In this document: piece by piece, positions 45,118-57,859 of the stretch
Numbering within the stretch: the first letter of the stretch is position 1
Layout of the letters: each line of letters begins with the position of its first letter
Source: Spirometra erinaceieuropaei
Lineage: Eukaryota; Platyhelminthes; Cestoda; Diphyllobothriidea; Diphyllobothriidae
Assembly: GCA_902702965.1 (NCBI GenBank)
Contig: CACRXP010000434.1
Coordinates: 296,038 to 360,037, forward strand
Length of the DNA: 64,000 nt
Reading direction: 5' to 3'
Position numbers and translations under genes: made by a program
Notes under the pieces: model-generated
Told to the model about the DNA's origin: nothing
Seen by the model: the letters and a program-made list of their open reading frames with translations, nothing else
The model's database searches: none

Positions 45118-46105
45118 GCGGTAGGTGGGCCAACTCATGAAAGGTCAACCGAAATTCCGAAATACGTTTTCGTTTCGAAAGGATTAATTAAGTAGGGTTG
45201 TAAAACTAATCATAATGCAGCATAATTCTATGATAATTCAGTTACCTCTGGATACCGGATTTCTAACGAACTCCTTTCCGCTGCATGCATACACTTTACT
45301 CTGAAAAAAATGACTACTGATGCGGCATGCATTTGTCTCATTGATTTTCGATGCCCCTAAAAATGCAATTATGGCCCATGGAAAACATGCATAAAAATAT
45401 TTATTCCTTTGCTCATTTGATAGAACAGTACGTCTTATTCCAATTTTGTACTCGGAGAAAGATTATAACTCCATTCTTAAAGACGTTTACAATTCCCGAA
45501 TAATTTTGAACTCCGACCTGCCATTACACTCGAACTCAGGTTTTCCAATCTACAAGCCGTTTATTTCCCACGCACGAAAATCCACACATTTCTCTACGGT
45601 ATTAATTCATGGGGTTCATAAAAGTTGGCGGCGGATGTGAGCCATATTGTTAACATTACAAGCCACATTGGTTGATGCAGAAACATGACGTTTTATGCAC
45701 GACCATTTCAAAGTGTTCAAAAATCTTACAATTAGAAACTTTTTTAAAACCGAATTATGCCCTTTTCTCGAGTATAAAACTGGGAGAAGACGTAATTACC
45801 TACCGAATGAGCAGGAGAAAGAACATGCTAATGCATTTTTTCATGAAATATAATTTAATTTCTAAGGTAATTGAAAATCGATTGGGAACATGCGTGCTAC
45901 ATTAGTAGTCTTTTTTTACGGCATGTGGCTTTTTGCATGCCGCTGAAAATACGTTCATTCAAAAGCCGACATCCTAAGGTAAATGAATTATTATAAAATC
46001 GTGCTTCATGCTGATTAGTTTTGCAACCATTCTAATTTGGCCTTTTCGAAACGAAGACGCATTTCGGAATTTTGGTCAACCTTTCATAAGTTAGCCCACT
46101 TAATC
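45118..46105. mobile_element. Palindromic element type A, in duplication copy 2
   Basis: It is the partner of 39628-40615. The ends TAGGTGGGCCAACTCATGAA and TTAGCCCACTTA are inverted. Confidence 0.8.
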
Positions 46106-47767
46106 TACCTATGTGAAGTTGTGAAACAAAAGATCAGTTTGAGGGACCACAATGTGGCGAATTCTCACTTTGCCAAATGTGAGCGGCAGTTTCAACAGTA
46201 ACCCTCGAAGTAAGCAAGTTAGACAATGTAGTTGCCGATCAGAGCGACGGCAGCGTGTCCGAACCAGTGTCTTAATTGCATCTCCGACACCTAATCCAGC
46301 AGATTGGCTTGGTTGGAATCCGTCCTGCAGTTAGATGTACCGAAATTCCGAAATTTGTTCTCGATTAGGAAGAGTCGCATTAGTGAGGTGTCATGTAGTC
46401 TATTCAGAAGACTCTTAGGGCACAAAAGGATGTCGGCTTTGGAAGGCATTCCTCTTCGGAAGCCTGCAAAAACCACACTCAGTAAAAGATAACCATCGCG
46501 CTGAAGAATGCACTTTAACTGGTTCCGTAAATTCGTCGCGGCATTCTGAGCTGTCTTTCAATGTCAAGTTGGCAAGACCTTATTTCGTAGCCGTAACTCT
46601 TAGGGATTGAGATTAGGGGTTAGGCTGGGACATCTCTACTGCAGGCAGGGCTGCGAACTAAGATCCGACTGGCGAGTTTTCCAACTTGATAGTAAACATC
46701 GACAAGATCCAGTCTCGTGCGAATAAATCAAGGCCTTCCTAGCCCTCAAGGTACCAGCCCCCCCAGTGCAGTTTGAATGAGTAGACTGGACAGCTTCCAG
46801 ATTTTGCGCCATTTACACGTCCCCTACCTTAATGCTGTTGCGCAGAGCTTTATGCAGATTTAGGCAGACAATACTGCTGGTTAGGCGTCCCTCAATCATT
46901 TGTTTTGAATGCTACCTGAAGACCAGGTGATAGTAAAACTCAGACAAGATAGAACAGATGGCGCCAAGCGAGCAGGAATTTCATAGTCTAACGGAAAACC
47001 CCCTTCTCTAAGTTTTGCATAATGTAACAGGCGAGTAATTTGATGTTGCGTGAGAGTGATGCGCAGCGATTGGTCACCGAAATGAGCATTTTCTTTTTAC
47101 CACAGTGCCAGCGTCTGGGGTTTAAAAATAACTAGGCAGTGACGACAGCTGATGTATAAATGGCCAGCCCAAGTTCCCTTGTCTGCTAAAATAATGCTTC
47201 TGGAGGGCTTGATGATTTAGCAAAAATTGCCTAGCTCCGTATGCGGGGTGTCCTGCGAAAAACCGCCGTATGCATTGAAGTATTTAAAACGAGACGGTAG
47301 TAACAAGGGTAACCTTCGGTTAGGATGGGGTTTTTTTATTTAGAATGATCTAGCCTACTTTTAGAGACACCTCAGACTTATCAGGATGCTGACTTTTGTG
47401 TATTTTTCTTTTCGAGCGCTTGCAAATACTACATTCGGTCAAACTGATTACTCAAGTAGTATGCATTTTCTGTTGATTTTCGATGCCCACACAAATCCAA
47501 GTATACGTTATAGAAAACATGTAGAACAATATTATTTCTAGTACTGACTGCGTAAAACATCACATCCTCTTTATTTTTTTTATTAAACAAAGCGTATTTT
47601 TCGGTTTAAAAAGTTTTCGAATTCAAGGTTTTTACGATCACAAAAATTCCATAAAAAAAGCATCTTAAATGCCCGTGTATTTGAGTTTCTTGTATAGCAT
47701 GCAGCTTTGACCAGGTCCTGGTAAAACTTTAGTACCACTTGATAGTATCTTCTTAAAGACAAAAATG

Positions 47768-48050
47768 TGGTAGAGGGCAGCTCACAGATCGTTTCTACGG
47801 AACTCACTCGTTCCGTATTGCCTTACGGACTCTCGCTCGAGCCCAACCAGCAACCGCACAACGGCGCGTGATATAGGCATAATAGAATTATTGACAAAGA
47901 CAAGGGAGACTGGAATGGCCATTTCTGGCTTATTAGCCGTCGTCAGCCAGCCATACCCAACCCCGAAGTCTGATTTACCTGGGGCTCTATACCGCGACTT
48001 GTTAGTTAAAAGTCCAACGCCTCTAACCACTGAGCCACGGGCTCGTTGTC
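47768..48050 (-). mobile_element. tRNA-derived SINE (duplicate)
   Basis: It is nearly identical to 42245-42525. Confidence 0.8.
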
Positions 48051-48071
48051 TTGTCAGTTTCGATCGGGAAT

Positions 48072-48300
48072 ATACAATGGTGAGGGACGCTCACCGGCCG
48101 TTCTTACTGAACACATTCGTCCCGTCGTGCCTTACGGGGTCTCTCCCGAACCCAACCAGCTGTCGCACAGCGGCGCATTATATAGGCCGAATGACGACGG
48201 CTAATAAACCAGAAATGGCCACTCTATTCTCCCTTGTTTTTGTCGGGAATACCATTCGGCCTATACCATGCGTCACTGTTTTATCTGGCACGGCAGTTAT
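48072..48300. mobile_element. Head-to-head SINE fragments (duplicate)
   Basis: It matches 42546-42780 with few changes. Confidence 0.65.
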
Positions 48301-49392
48301 ACAGCCTGAAGAATGCAAAACCCAAAAGCAAATTCAACGACAGATCCGAATCAAATGCACTGCTGTCCAACATGAATTCCCTTCCATCACATAGAAGGAT
48401 GAGCTTTCGTTGGTTATGTGAGGTCGCAGTAGCATGCTGAGCTTTCCAACTGTGTAATGGATAATGAATGCAATTTGATATGGTGAGCTGATGGCGAAAT
48501 TAACTGAAATTTGGAAATTCGGTCTCGGCTACGAAAGGATCACCAGAGTGGGGTCGTAATACTGGTTGGCGTCTAGTATAATCTCAATCTGGTGCAGTCA
48601 CATGGGAATATCGGCTATCGAATGCCTGTCGAGATTGCTGAAATAACTGCCTTTTAGTATGATTATTTTACGTGGATTTTCGATGTCTTAACAAATTATT
48701 GTGAATTATGTGTAACGCATGCACCAAAAATAATTCCCTATATCTATTTTCTTGGAAATTCTGTTTTCTTAAATTTTTAAATTGAGAATGTGGCATCTTC
48801 TGATTTCAAAAACATTTTTGATTAAAAGTGTCTAAGTTTGCTAAATTTTGTTCGAGTAATATCCTATCTGCATGTTTGTCATTGTTTGTTGTTCAATATT
48901 CAACACTTTACGTGGCTATAGTAAAAGGAGTCTGTGTTTCTTTAAATGTAGCGCGCAAATGTGTAATTTCATATTCCCAGTTGGAATCGCATCTATAGGC
49001 GAGGTTCAAAAGTATTCAGAAATCAACTAGTTTCCCAAACACTTACACTAACATTTTATAAACAATTAAAACGTTACCCACCCAAGTTCGGAATTGTCTG
49101 CCAGCCGAGAATCATTCCTGTGAATAGCGTTAACGAAAAATATTTGCTTCTCCTCATAAAAACATGGCCGATGCTGACATTGCCATCTTTCTCCCGCATT
49201 TGGTTTTATTGCTTGCGGGAAACGTGGACATAAAAAATTAGCGAATTTGAAGGTGTGGTTGTATTTTGCACAGCAAAGTATCTCTAAGCCTTGCCTATTT
49301 TCACCTTTCCATCTCGAAGACGGATGATTATTTTCAAGAGCCAGCCATTCGAGTGAATGGGTAGACACTTCCCCTCATCATAACGGACATTC

Positions 49393-51190
49393 ACTCTGCA
49401 TGTACAGTAAGTAATCTACCCCATGAAACCTGACGACGGAAACTGATGTGAGAATTTTAAGACGATTTAAACGTTATGCATTTGGCTTGCTCATCCAGTC
49501 CCTTTACGGAAATATCCTTTTCTCATGCAAAAATTGTGCTCACGTAATTTGAGCGAAAATGGAATTTGCGGTACATTTTGGCAAATTCCTATGCTAATAC
49601 CTGCCCTAGACTTCGGTAGCGCATCCAAGTCTGTTTTTCATTAAAATGAGAGTATTTTACTCTTGATAGTTTTACTAAACATAACTCGCCGAAATTAAAA
49701 ATTGATTTTCTTTCCAATTCTAACTGCGGGAATCAGTTTGTTAACACAAAGGCTATTTTGAGAGAACCAGATATCTTGTCGATTTCTAGAAGTCATATTA
49801 GCAGACCTGTGCGATTTGGTGCCGTGCAATGCAATAATAATACTCACAGGCAAATTTTTGTTTGAATGGGCTGAAATAGTTCTGTCATTTCAAAAGTTCT
49901 ACTTGTTGACACAAAAATTACCACTGCCGTATAGTTATTTCCAGTTGTGAACACATGAAAGATTACTTGTCGTGCAGTCTAGATTCTACACACACCTAAG
50001 TCCAAAATGGAACAGGCAAAGCACAAGCAGCTTTAGCAAAATATCAGTATTTATATGGGCACTCTGACGAGCATTTATATTCGTAGAATGGGGTTGAAAA
50101 GCGAGCAGAAACAGTGAAAATAGCCGCAGTGTAAAGAAAAAAAACTTGTTTTTATGTGTACGGTAGAAAAATATTAGAAATGTTCATTATACGCCTCACC
50201 GTGCAAAAAGGCAAAGTACACAGAGATCCATCAACGGAGTGAGGTATTAAAGCACACATTTAAGCGGTAATTAATCATAAAAAATTTCATTATTAGTGGA
50301 AGTCATCGTCTTTGCTGATTTTCGTTGTGGATGGCCATTTTATAAGACGACGAAGTTTCGTCTTTGAGTGATACTTCAAATGCGACCCAAACGATCTTTA
50401 ACATGGAAAAAAGCCCAAGCAATCGCTCCCTCTGTAAATGCCTCCAAAAAGTTTCTTATTTTAAAGTTTCTAACAAATACATAGTAAAGAATCTGTTTTT
50501 ATGGTAGACCTGGGAAAAAACTGAAAATCATGAAGTATTCAGCGATATTTCAAGGCCGTTCCGAAACTCAGCGTAATCCAAAACAAAAGAAATGTAAAAT
50601 TAATTTAACTGGGGAAATGTTCTCATCATAAACACAAAATGGTAAATTTAAAATTACGTGCGTCAATTCTATCCAATTTTTTAGTCTCAGATCGGCCTGA
50701 CAGCATGTGACCTCATAAAAACATTTGTTCCTATGACGTCCAAATAGGTGAAATCAAAATAAATCCTGCTTCTCTTAATTAATCGCCTCTCAAAAGAGTC
50801 AAGAGTACACAGAATCCTTGGAAAACTGTTTTGGAATCAATACTTAGACTGTAGGCTGTTGGGAAACCGCCATACCTGAAACGACAGTAATTCTCACTTT
50901 ACAAGAACACTATTTGAAAACGCTATTCTATTTGTCCCTTCATAGTTACTCAGTTTTTTTCACAAGAAGACATTCTGTAGATCCTAAAAACGAAGTTTGC
51001 TTAATAATTACCATTTTTAACGTTTTCGAGATTTTGCGTTTTCATAGAGAAATCGGAATTTTGAAGAAAAGCAACACGTCCTTTAATATTTCCTCTATGC
51101 TTTTAATTCTTTTAAAGTTGTGCAAGTTTGCAAGTGATTGGCAACTATCCGTAAGTTTCGACACCTTAAAGGAGCTAGGTAACACACAAT
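49393..51190. mobile_element. Type C element, about 1.8 kb
   Basis: The left end TACAGTAAGTAATCTACCCC with ATGAAACC resembles type B termini. The body is collinear with 53925-55735 (e.g. CATAAACACAAAATGGTA, GACAGCATGTGACC and AATGCCTCCAAAAAGT-like blocks). It is AT-rich with no long conserved frame, so it looks non-autonomous. Confidence 0.6.
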
Positions 51191-52200
51191 GTTACTGGTG
51201 GTCTGGCGCCAGGGGGAGGATTGATGGTGTTTCTGTCTAGTTGAATGGCCGACTGCACTTTCAAGGCCCTTTTTACGTCGGAATCCTAGCGAAGGGAAGA
51301 GCGACAAATTCTGTGGTTCCAGAGTAATTAGTTGCTATGCGCAACTGCAAATACAAAGCGGCGAATTGCCATAGCGTTGGCACTATTCACGCCAGACGGT
51401 TGGCTTTTTGGGGGACGCCGAACGGCCCTGGTCGCTTGAGGAGGAAATAAGGGCCTGGAAACGCAGCTTCCTACTACAACCTGCCAAAATCGGCCGTGTC
51501 TGAAGATTATAAGGGGTGAGGTGCGGGGTTGGGGGGTAGGAAGGATCAGGTTGCAAAGAAGTAAATCCTTGCGCAGAGCGAAGGGTTGAATCTGTCCTGT
51601 CCGCACAGACTCAATTCGTGCAGATCGATGAGCGTAGTCAGGATCATCCGGCGAGGGTAAACGAGCATCAGAGAGCGCGCGAGTTCGGGTGACCGCGATA
51701 ACCCTAGCAATGTTCTCATTGTGTGGTATCGCGAAAAGCTTTCTGAGTCCTAGGCCGAGGAAATGACCTCGTGTTTCGAGGGACGCTACCACACAGGTCC
51801 AGCAACAGTTAGTCGGCAGGCAGGCCCCCCTGCGGCTTATCAAACTGTACGGACAGTCTGTCGGTCAACGATGATATTGAGCCGGAACAGGACGCAGCTG
51901 CAATTATCTTCTGTGCAGGAGGGATTCCGTTGCAGTGCGTGTTGTTCGTTACTTGCCGGTTACCAACCCCTCTGGAATGAGCAGTCGTTGGGAGAAGTGG
52001 CGTTTGTTGCTATTTCAACTACTGATTTTACAAAGCTGAGCCCTTTTGGGCTACGGCCCCCGCCACTATTTTTAAGGCCGCCCGTGACTGGTCCGAGCAG
52101 TTTAACTAATGATGAAACCGCACGCGTGTGTGCGTTTGAAAGCCCTGCTTCGCGTTTAATCCAGCAAGTCGACGTTCCACCTCAACCACGTGGATAATGG
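51191..52200. other. GC-rich block with overlapping open frames on both strands
   Basis: Frames of 171 codons (minus, 51328-51843) and 144 codons (plus, 51763-52197) occur in a block clearly more GC-rich than its flanks. I recognise no domain, start context or splice pattern. It could be an unidentified insertion. Confidence 0.3.
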
Positions 52201-53091
52201 CTTACAAAGACAAGATATGCAAAGTACTCCCTTGCAGAATAGCTGTTTTCTTGGCTGTTAATGATCTGCTCGTCTGTTACCGTGTGCCTTTGGGCAAAAA
52301 ATATGTTTTTCTCATCAATTTCTTGCTTTAGCCACGGGGAGAGGGGTCGTGTGAGCAAGAAAAAACCCAGAATTTATTTTTCTTACGGCGTTTTTCACAT
52401 CGCAACAAAACAGGTCCTTTCAGTGCAAAATGCTAATGCCACATTTTGACAACATTTCAGTCCTGTGACGCACGACCTTCTGGATTCTTCCATCAGACAC
52501 CTGCTGTCGTCTTGAGCTTAAAGGTCCTGATTTGTTTACCAGGTCGCTGGGGAAAGCCTGCCGAACGTCCTTTTGCAAATAGAAGTCGTTTTCGGTTGAG
52601 GATGTGCAGCTATGCACAAAATAATTGGTTGAAACAGTTTAAAAAATAAATCAGCTACTGTGGAGACTAAGCCCCAGAACTAGCGTTCAACAAGCGAACT
52701 GACCATTCTCATGAGAATAGCGGCCATCATTAAGAAGTATCAGTGTTAATTCAGAAAAGAAGCAATGAATTTTTAGTCTTAAATGAAATCCCACAGAAAG
52801 AAATCGTATGGCCGCTAAGCGTGCCAATACACTTTCAGGACATTTAGTTTATACAGAATTTTGTTCTGCAGTTTGAAAGATCAGTTCGATAGACAAAACA
52901 CGATGTTGTAGGTAAAATCTCGCTCACAACTGCTGTGCTTTTTTAGAGGCGTTAAGCGGCAAATCGCATGGACGATAGGGCGTATTTGAGTGTATTCTAA
53001 TAAGATCAAAAGTTTGAAATGCTATGTTGACAGACGTGCGCTTTTGATTCTCTGCCATCCGATCAGCACATTCATGTAGCAGTACAGTGAG
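52201..53091. other. Intergenic sequence without recognised features
   Basis: AT-rich, with no gene or repeat family assigned. Confidence 0.4.
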
Positions 53092-53925
53092 TGACCTGTC
53101 TCATGAAATGTTGGCTGAAATTCTGAAATGCGTTTTCTATTAGGAAGGATTACTTGGTCGCGGTTGTGATACTGATTATCTTAAGGCATACTCTTATAAC
53201 ATTTCGGACTCGGTAGGATGTCGGCTTTTAAATGCACTTCTTCTCAATCTCCTGTAGAAAGCATGCTCGGTAAAAAATGACTACCTAAGTAGCATGCATT
53301 TTTCCCATTGATTTTTGATGGTCTTGCAAATTCAAAGATATTTTTTGGAACCCATAAATAAAAATATGCTTTCTTTTAGTCAATCAATAGAGAATCACAT
53401 CTTCTTTATAGTTTTTACTTAAGGAAGGAGTATAATTAGGTTTTAAAAAGTTTTTAATTATGAGACTTTTTAAGACCGCGAAATGTCAATTCACTCAGCA
53501 TCGTACCTGGACGTTTACCACTGCTTCTCATGAAATGAACAACATGGTCCGCATCCATTGCAAAATTTTATGGATTCTATATGATGTCTCTTTAATGACA
53601 TATAAAAATATGTGATTTTCTTTACGCGGAACGCACGCACCTTGCAAACTGAAATTACTAAGCGCTAATGCAACGAATGATCAGGCTCCAAATTATTCGG
53701 CAATTGGAAAACTTTTTTAAAACCTAATTTTACTGCTTCTTTAAGTATAAACTATAAAGAAGATGTGATTCTCTATTGATTGACTAAAAGAAAGCATATT
53801 TTTATTTATGGGTTCTGTAAAATATCTTTGAATTTGCAAGACCATCGAAAATCAAAGGGAAAAATGCATGCTAAATAAGTAGTCATTTTTTACCGAGCAC
53901 GCGCATTTTGCTTGCCCACTTAGCC
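53092..53925. mobile_element. Palindromic element type B, right end truncated
   Basis: It starts CAGTGAGTGACCTGTCTCAT. The left arm matches 38335-38715 closely. The loop is present in the opposite orientation relative to the 38335 copy. The right arm is lost after TTTTTTACCGAGCACGC at the border with a type C element. Confidence 0.75.
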
Positions 53926-55735
53926 TCATTTAGGAAATGTCCTCATCTTGCGCAGAAATTGTGTCCACGTAAATTTTTTCAAGCAGCGTGTCCATCAATT
54001 TGGTCAAAAATGTATGTCGTGGTTTACTCGGGCAATTTTATATGCTAATACCTGTTCTGGACTTTGGTTTGTCCAGCTGAGCGGGGTTTTCCCTGGAAAG
54101 AGAGTGATTTCCTACAGAGAGTTTTAATAAACAGAAGTTTCAGGACTTGAACATTAATTTTTTATCCGATGGTAACCGTGGTAATCAACTTCCTAAAACA
54201 AAGGTTATTCTAATAGAACCGGATGTTCTGTCAGTTTGTAGAATTCCGATTAGCTGATGCGTGCGATGTTGTGCCCTAAAGTGCAGTAATAACGCACACA
54301 GGTAGTCCTTTATATAAATGGGACAAAATTGTTATGCCATTTAGAAAATCCTACGCGTTGTCGCCAGAACGACCGCCACCGAACTGTCACTTTCAACTTT
54401 GAGCATATTAAACATTACTTTTTGTGAAGTCTAGCTTTCGCACATACCGTATTCAAGAATAAAATGAGCAAAACGTTAACATCTTCAGCAAAATATCAGT
54501 GTATATATAGTCACTTTGCCGTGCATTCATAAGCGTAAAACTGAGTCTACAGCTGAACAAAAACAATTCAAATGGCCGCAATATAAAGAAAAAGGTATGT
54601 CCTTACGTTTTCGGTCGAAAACTTTCAGTAGCTTTTAGCAAAGTGAAAGAAACGGCCGAAAGATTCAAATGTTTTCTTGGCATCCCTATGAAAAAAAGAT
54701 TAAACTACTCAGACATCCGCCAACGGAATGCAGTGTCAAAGCAACCCTTATAGAGGTTATTTATTAGGGACCGGTTTTTAATTGATGCAAGGCATATTCG
54801 TTGTTGACTTTCGTTGTGGACGTCAGTTGTATTCAACGATGAGGGTTCCTGTTTGCGTGCGATGACGTTCTAAATAAAAAAGTAAAGCTCATTCGCTCGT
54901 TACTTCGGTAAATGCCTCCGAGAAGTACCTTATTTTAAAGATTTTAAAGACACATAATACAGAATCTGTCCTTGTACGCGATTGGGCGAAGACACCAAAA
55001 ATCGTGAAATATTCATTGATAATCCAAGGCCTATCTGACACTTAGCGTAGTCCTGAACGAACACAAAGAGCAAATTAATCTAACGGGAGAAAATTTCTCT
55101 TTATAAACACAAAATGGTATGCTTACTATTACAAATGCCAATTCTATTTAAAATTATTTGGCCCTAATCGACCCGACAACATGTAACCTTATGAAACCTT
55201 TTGTTCCTTTGATGTCACCGTCGGCGAAATCAAGCTAAATCTTGCTTTTCTTACTGAACCGCATCTCTATTAATTTAAAAGACTAAAGGATACCTCGAAT
55301 TCAATGGAAACTGTTTTGGAATCTATACAAAGAATTCAGGCTGTTGGCAGAGCGCCATATCTGGAATTACACCAATTCGTAAAGGATATTTTAGTGTAAA
55401 CTTCCATTAAACATTATTTTCAAGTGGTATTCTTTTTATGCCCTTATATTCACTCATTTTTTCATGGACAGACCTTTTGGAAATTTAAAAATGAAGTTTA
55501 CAAAATTGCAACCATTTTTGACGTTTTCGGGATTTTGCGCTTTTCTAAAAAATTAGCACTTATTACCAATGAAACATTGTTTCTATTATTTATTTGTGGC
55601 TTTAAATTCTCTTAATTTTGTGCTTTATTAACATAGATATTGGGTCCACGGATTGGTGTCGGTTTGTGAGTGATTTGCAATCATTCGTAAATTTAGACAT
55701 ATTTCATGAGGTAGGTCACTCACTGTACGTTTGTC
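53925..55735. mobile_element. Type C element, left end truncated
   Basis: The body is collinear with 49480-51190. The right end TTTCATGAGGTAGGTCACTC followed by ACTGTACG is the inverse of type B/C left ends. There is no conserved frame. Confidence 0.6.
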
Positions 55736-56795
55736 GGTTTTTTGACGTCTTAGATGTTTGGAGGGGTAACTTTACAGAGCATTAACAATCCAAAGCTAAG
55801 ATTTCTCGGGTCCCATAAGTGTGCTCTCATTACCCTTAGGTGTGGATTTTATAATTTCACGAATATATGCTGCAGAACTTATCAGAACGGGAGAGGATTT
55901 GGGGGAACTACCTTACCCTTCTGGAAATTGATCGTACCTCCCCATCGGCCGATTTGACTAAAATTCTCTGCACTTTTTCTGCCTGTACACTACAGGAACA
56001 GAATGATTGACAAATGTTTGTAAGGTCGTTTTCCAGCGGGTCTCTATAAGTAAACAGATTGGGGAAAGAACATTGGTTATAGAAACGCTGACGAAGAAGA
56101 CAGCCGTACAACAGAGCATTTTAGCAGACATATCGGATCAGCAGGGCTGTCTGACTTCTCAGGTATCGAAGACTGGTCACAAACATCATATAGCAAATGG
56201 TCTTGGCCTAGCCTTTGTTACACAGAATTCCCTATTTGTCAAAAATTTAATTTGCCGCGTAACGAGCATCCAGACTTCAGCCAGGAGGGCAATTATTTCA
56301 ATCGCCTATCGCCGGTGTCGATTGAGCCACTTGCATTATGATACAAGAGACGGAAAACCAATGGGATTGTCAGTTAGTGCTAATCATTTTTGTCCACTGG
56401 CCAGTTAGTTTACAAACATCGGAGACTGATGGCCCATGGTCGGCTCGGCACCTGCCTTAAAACCCACTTATCTACTTTTGCCGTTTTTCATCAGCACGGC
56501 GGCCTTTATCCGGACAGTTGATCGGAGAGGTGTCGCAGCTAAGGAACTGCTCCGCGGTCGGCGGAGAGTGTGATCAAACCATATACGCGGAGAGGTTTCC
56601 ACTCCTGAGAAGTAGTCCGTGATCCAAAGTTACAGTCTACTCCGGAAGTCCCAGTTACCCATCATCTTAATCGTCTTTGGGTAAACTGTGTGGGATAACA
56701 AACTACGCGATGGTGGCACAAGACGGCTTTGGCAGTAATTGTCTCATGTCATCGCATTTTATTTCCCCGCCGAGACTCGTAGAGAGAGGACAGGT
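55736..56795. other. Intergenic sequence; one unassigned 133-codon frame
   Basis: The plus-strand frame at 56007-56408 is open but has no recognised motif and no second copy in the window. I do not call a gene. Confidence 0.3.
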
Positions 56796-56796
56796 A

Positions 56797-57125
56797 CAGT
56801 GAGTGACCAATCTCATGAAATGTTGGCTGAAATTCGGAAATGCGTTTTCAATTAGGAAGGATTACTTAGGCGACGTTGTGATGCTAATTATTTTGCGACA
56901 TAATCCTATAATATTTTGGACTCGGCAGGATAGCTGCTTTTCGATATACTTCGACTTACTTCCTTTCAATCTCCTGTAAAGACCGCACTCGGTAAAAAAT
57001 GACTACTTAAGTGTCATACATTTTTCCCATTGATTTTCGATGGTCTTGTAAATTCAAATATATTTATTATAACTCCCGAATAAAAATATGCTTCCTTTTA
57101 GTCGTTTGATAGAGAATCATAACAT
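56797..57125. mobile_element. Palindromic element type B, left arm only
   Basis: It begins CAGTGAGTGACCAATCTCAT and continues as at 53092 through CGATGGTCTTGTAAATTCAA. It is cut off where a PLE follows at about 57140. Confidence 0.7.
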
Positions 57126-57159
57126 CGTTACTTTCACAGAAGAAACGTTCTCGTTGCAT

Positions 57160-57850
57160 ACATAAAATGATATTGCTGATAGAAGCGAAAAGACGAGTTC
57201 CAGAAAGCAGTTCAGAAGAGGAAGATGAAACCACTGGAACAAAAAATATGTTGTCCTGGGAGACTAACCCGGACGCGAATTACCGAAAACGCAGCAGCAG
57301 TAAGGGGGGAGACGCTAGCGCTCAGGTGGCTGCTCATTCGACGGGACCCGGCCATATTTTCAAGCTTCAGGAAGCCCAAAGCCTCGCTGGTGGTGACAAA
57401 CGCGTGAGCGCGAGCTGCTCGAGTTATGGTTCACAGGCTCACAATTCATCAACAAGCGCAATGACCTCTCGCTACCGTATTCCGTAATGAGGCTTTCCCT
57501 AGGCAGGGGAATCAGTCATGTGGGGGGGGGGGCACGGGCGAGTAATTGTACGGGTGACAGGAAGTCAGTTTGCCGAGCAATCGTCCCACCAGCATCCAAC
57601 ACGTATGACGAAATCACGGCAATTAACGACTCGTACTCTGACTGACAAGCCACCACCGCATCGATTACGACCCCAGCGGCGATTGCGAGAACTGTTAATT
57701 GCAGTGCGCATACGGTCCCACGGCAGCCACGTGCTATAAATACTGCACTCCTTGTGCCACCAATACCTTTATCTGCGACTGTCTCTGATGATGGATTCGA
57801 GTGAGAATCCGAAACGTCAGGCCAATAAATTTCTCGGTCCAGTGATAAAT
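57160..57850 (+). pseudogene. Penelope-like element family 1, degraded endonuclease and 3' end
   Basis: The plus-strand frame at 57167-57487 retains SAQVAAHSTGPGHIFKLQEA and LAGGDKRVS, matching the other copies (AAHSTRSGHTFKF, ARGDNRVS). The preceding GIY-YIG motif is scrambled by frame changes. The 3' end has the best-preserved hammerhead motif in the window (57781-57822). Confidence 0.75.
57781..57822 (+). ncRNA. Hammerhead ribozyme motif, best-preserved copy
   Basis: Helix I: GTCT (57781-57784) with AGGC (57819-57822). Core CTGATGA (57785-57791), then one extra T. Helix II: GGATTC (57793-57798) with GAATCC (57805-57810). GAAA (57811-57814) is followed by CGTC, with predicted cleavage between 57818 and 57819. 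Helix III is one C-G pair beyond the core A-U; the palindrome ACGT allows two copies to pair. Confidence 0.8.
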
Positions 57851-57859
57851 TAAAATGTT

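Larger units (their letters stand above)
44865..49680. repeat. About 5.5 kb direct duplication, copy 2
   Basis: It is collinear with 39340-44155. Differences are point changes and small indels, e.g. an added segment near 46645 and a 12-base difference near 47075. It continues into a complete type C element, unlike copy 1. Confidence 0.85.

Noticed and set aside
39628..46105. Spaced repeats resembling a CRISPR array or satellite
   Set aside because: The recurrence comes from a two-copy 5.5 kb duplication and dispersed palindromes, with no short regular repeat-spacer pattern.
50914..51240. 108-codon frame inside a type C element as an element-encoded protein
   Set aside because: The corresponding frame in the copy at 55424-55615 is shorter and diverges without keeping residues, so coding is unlikely.
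56007..56408. 133-codon plus-strand frame
   Set aside because: No domain, no splice or promoter context, and length within chance for this composition.
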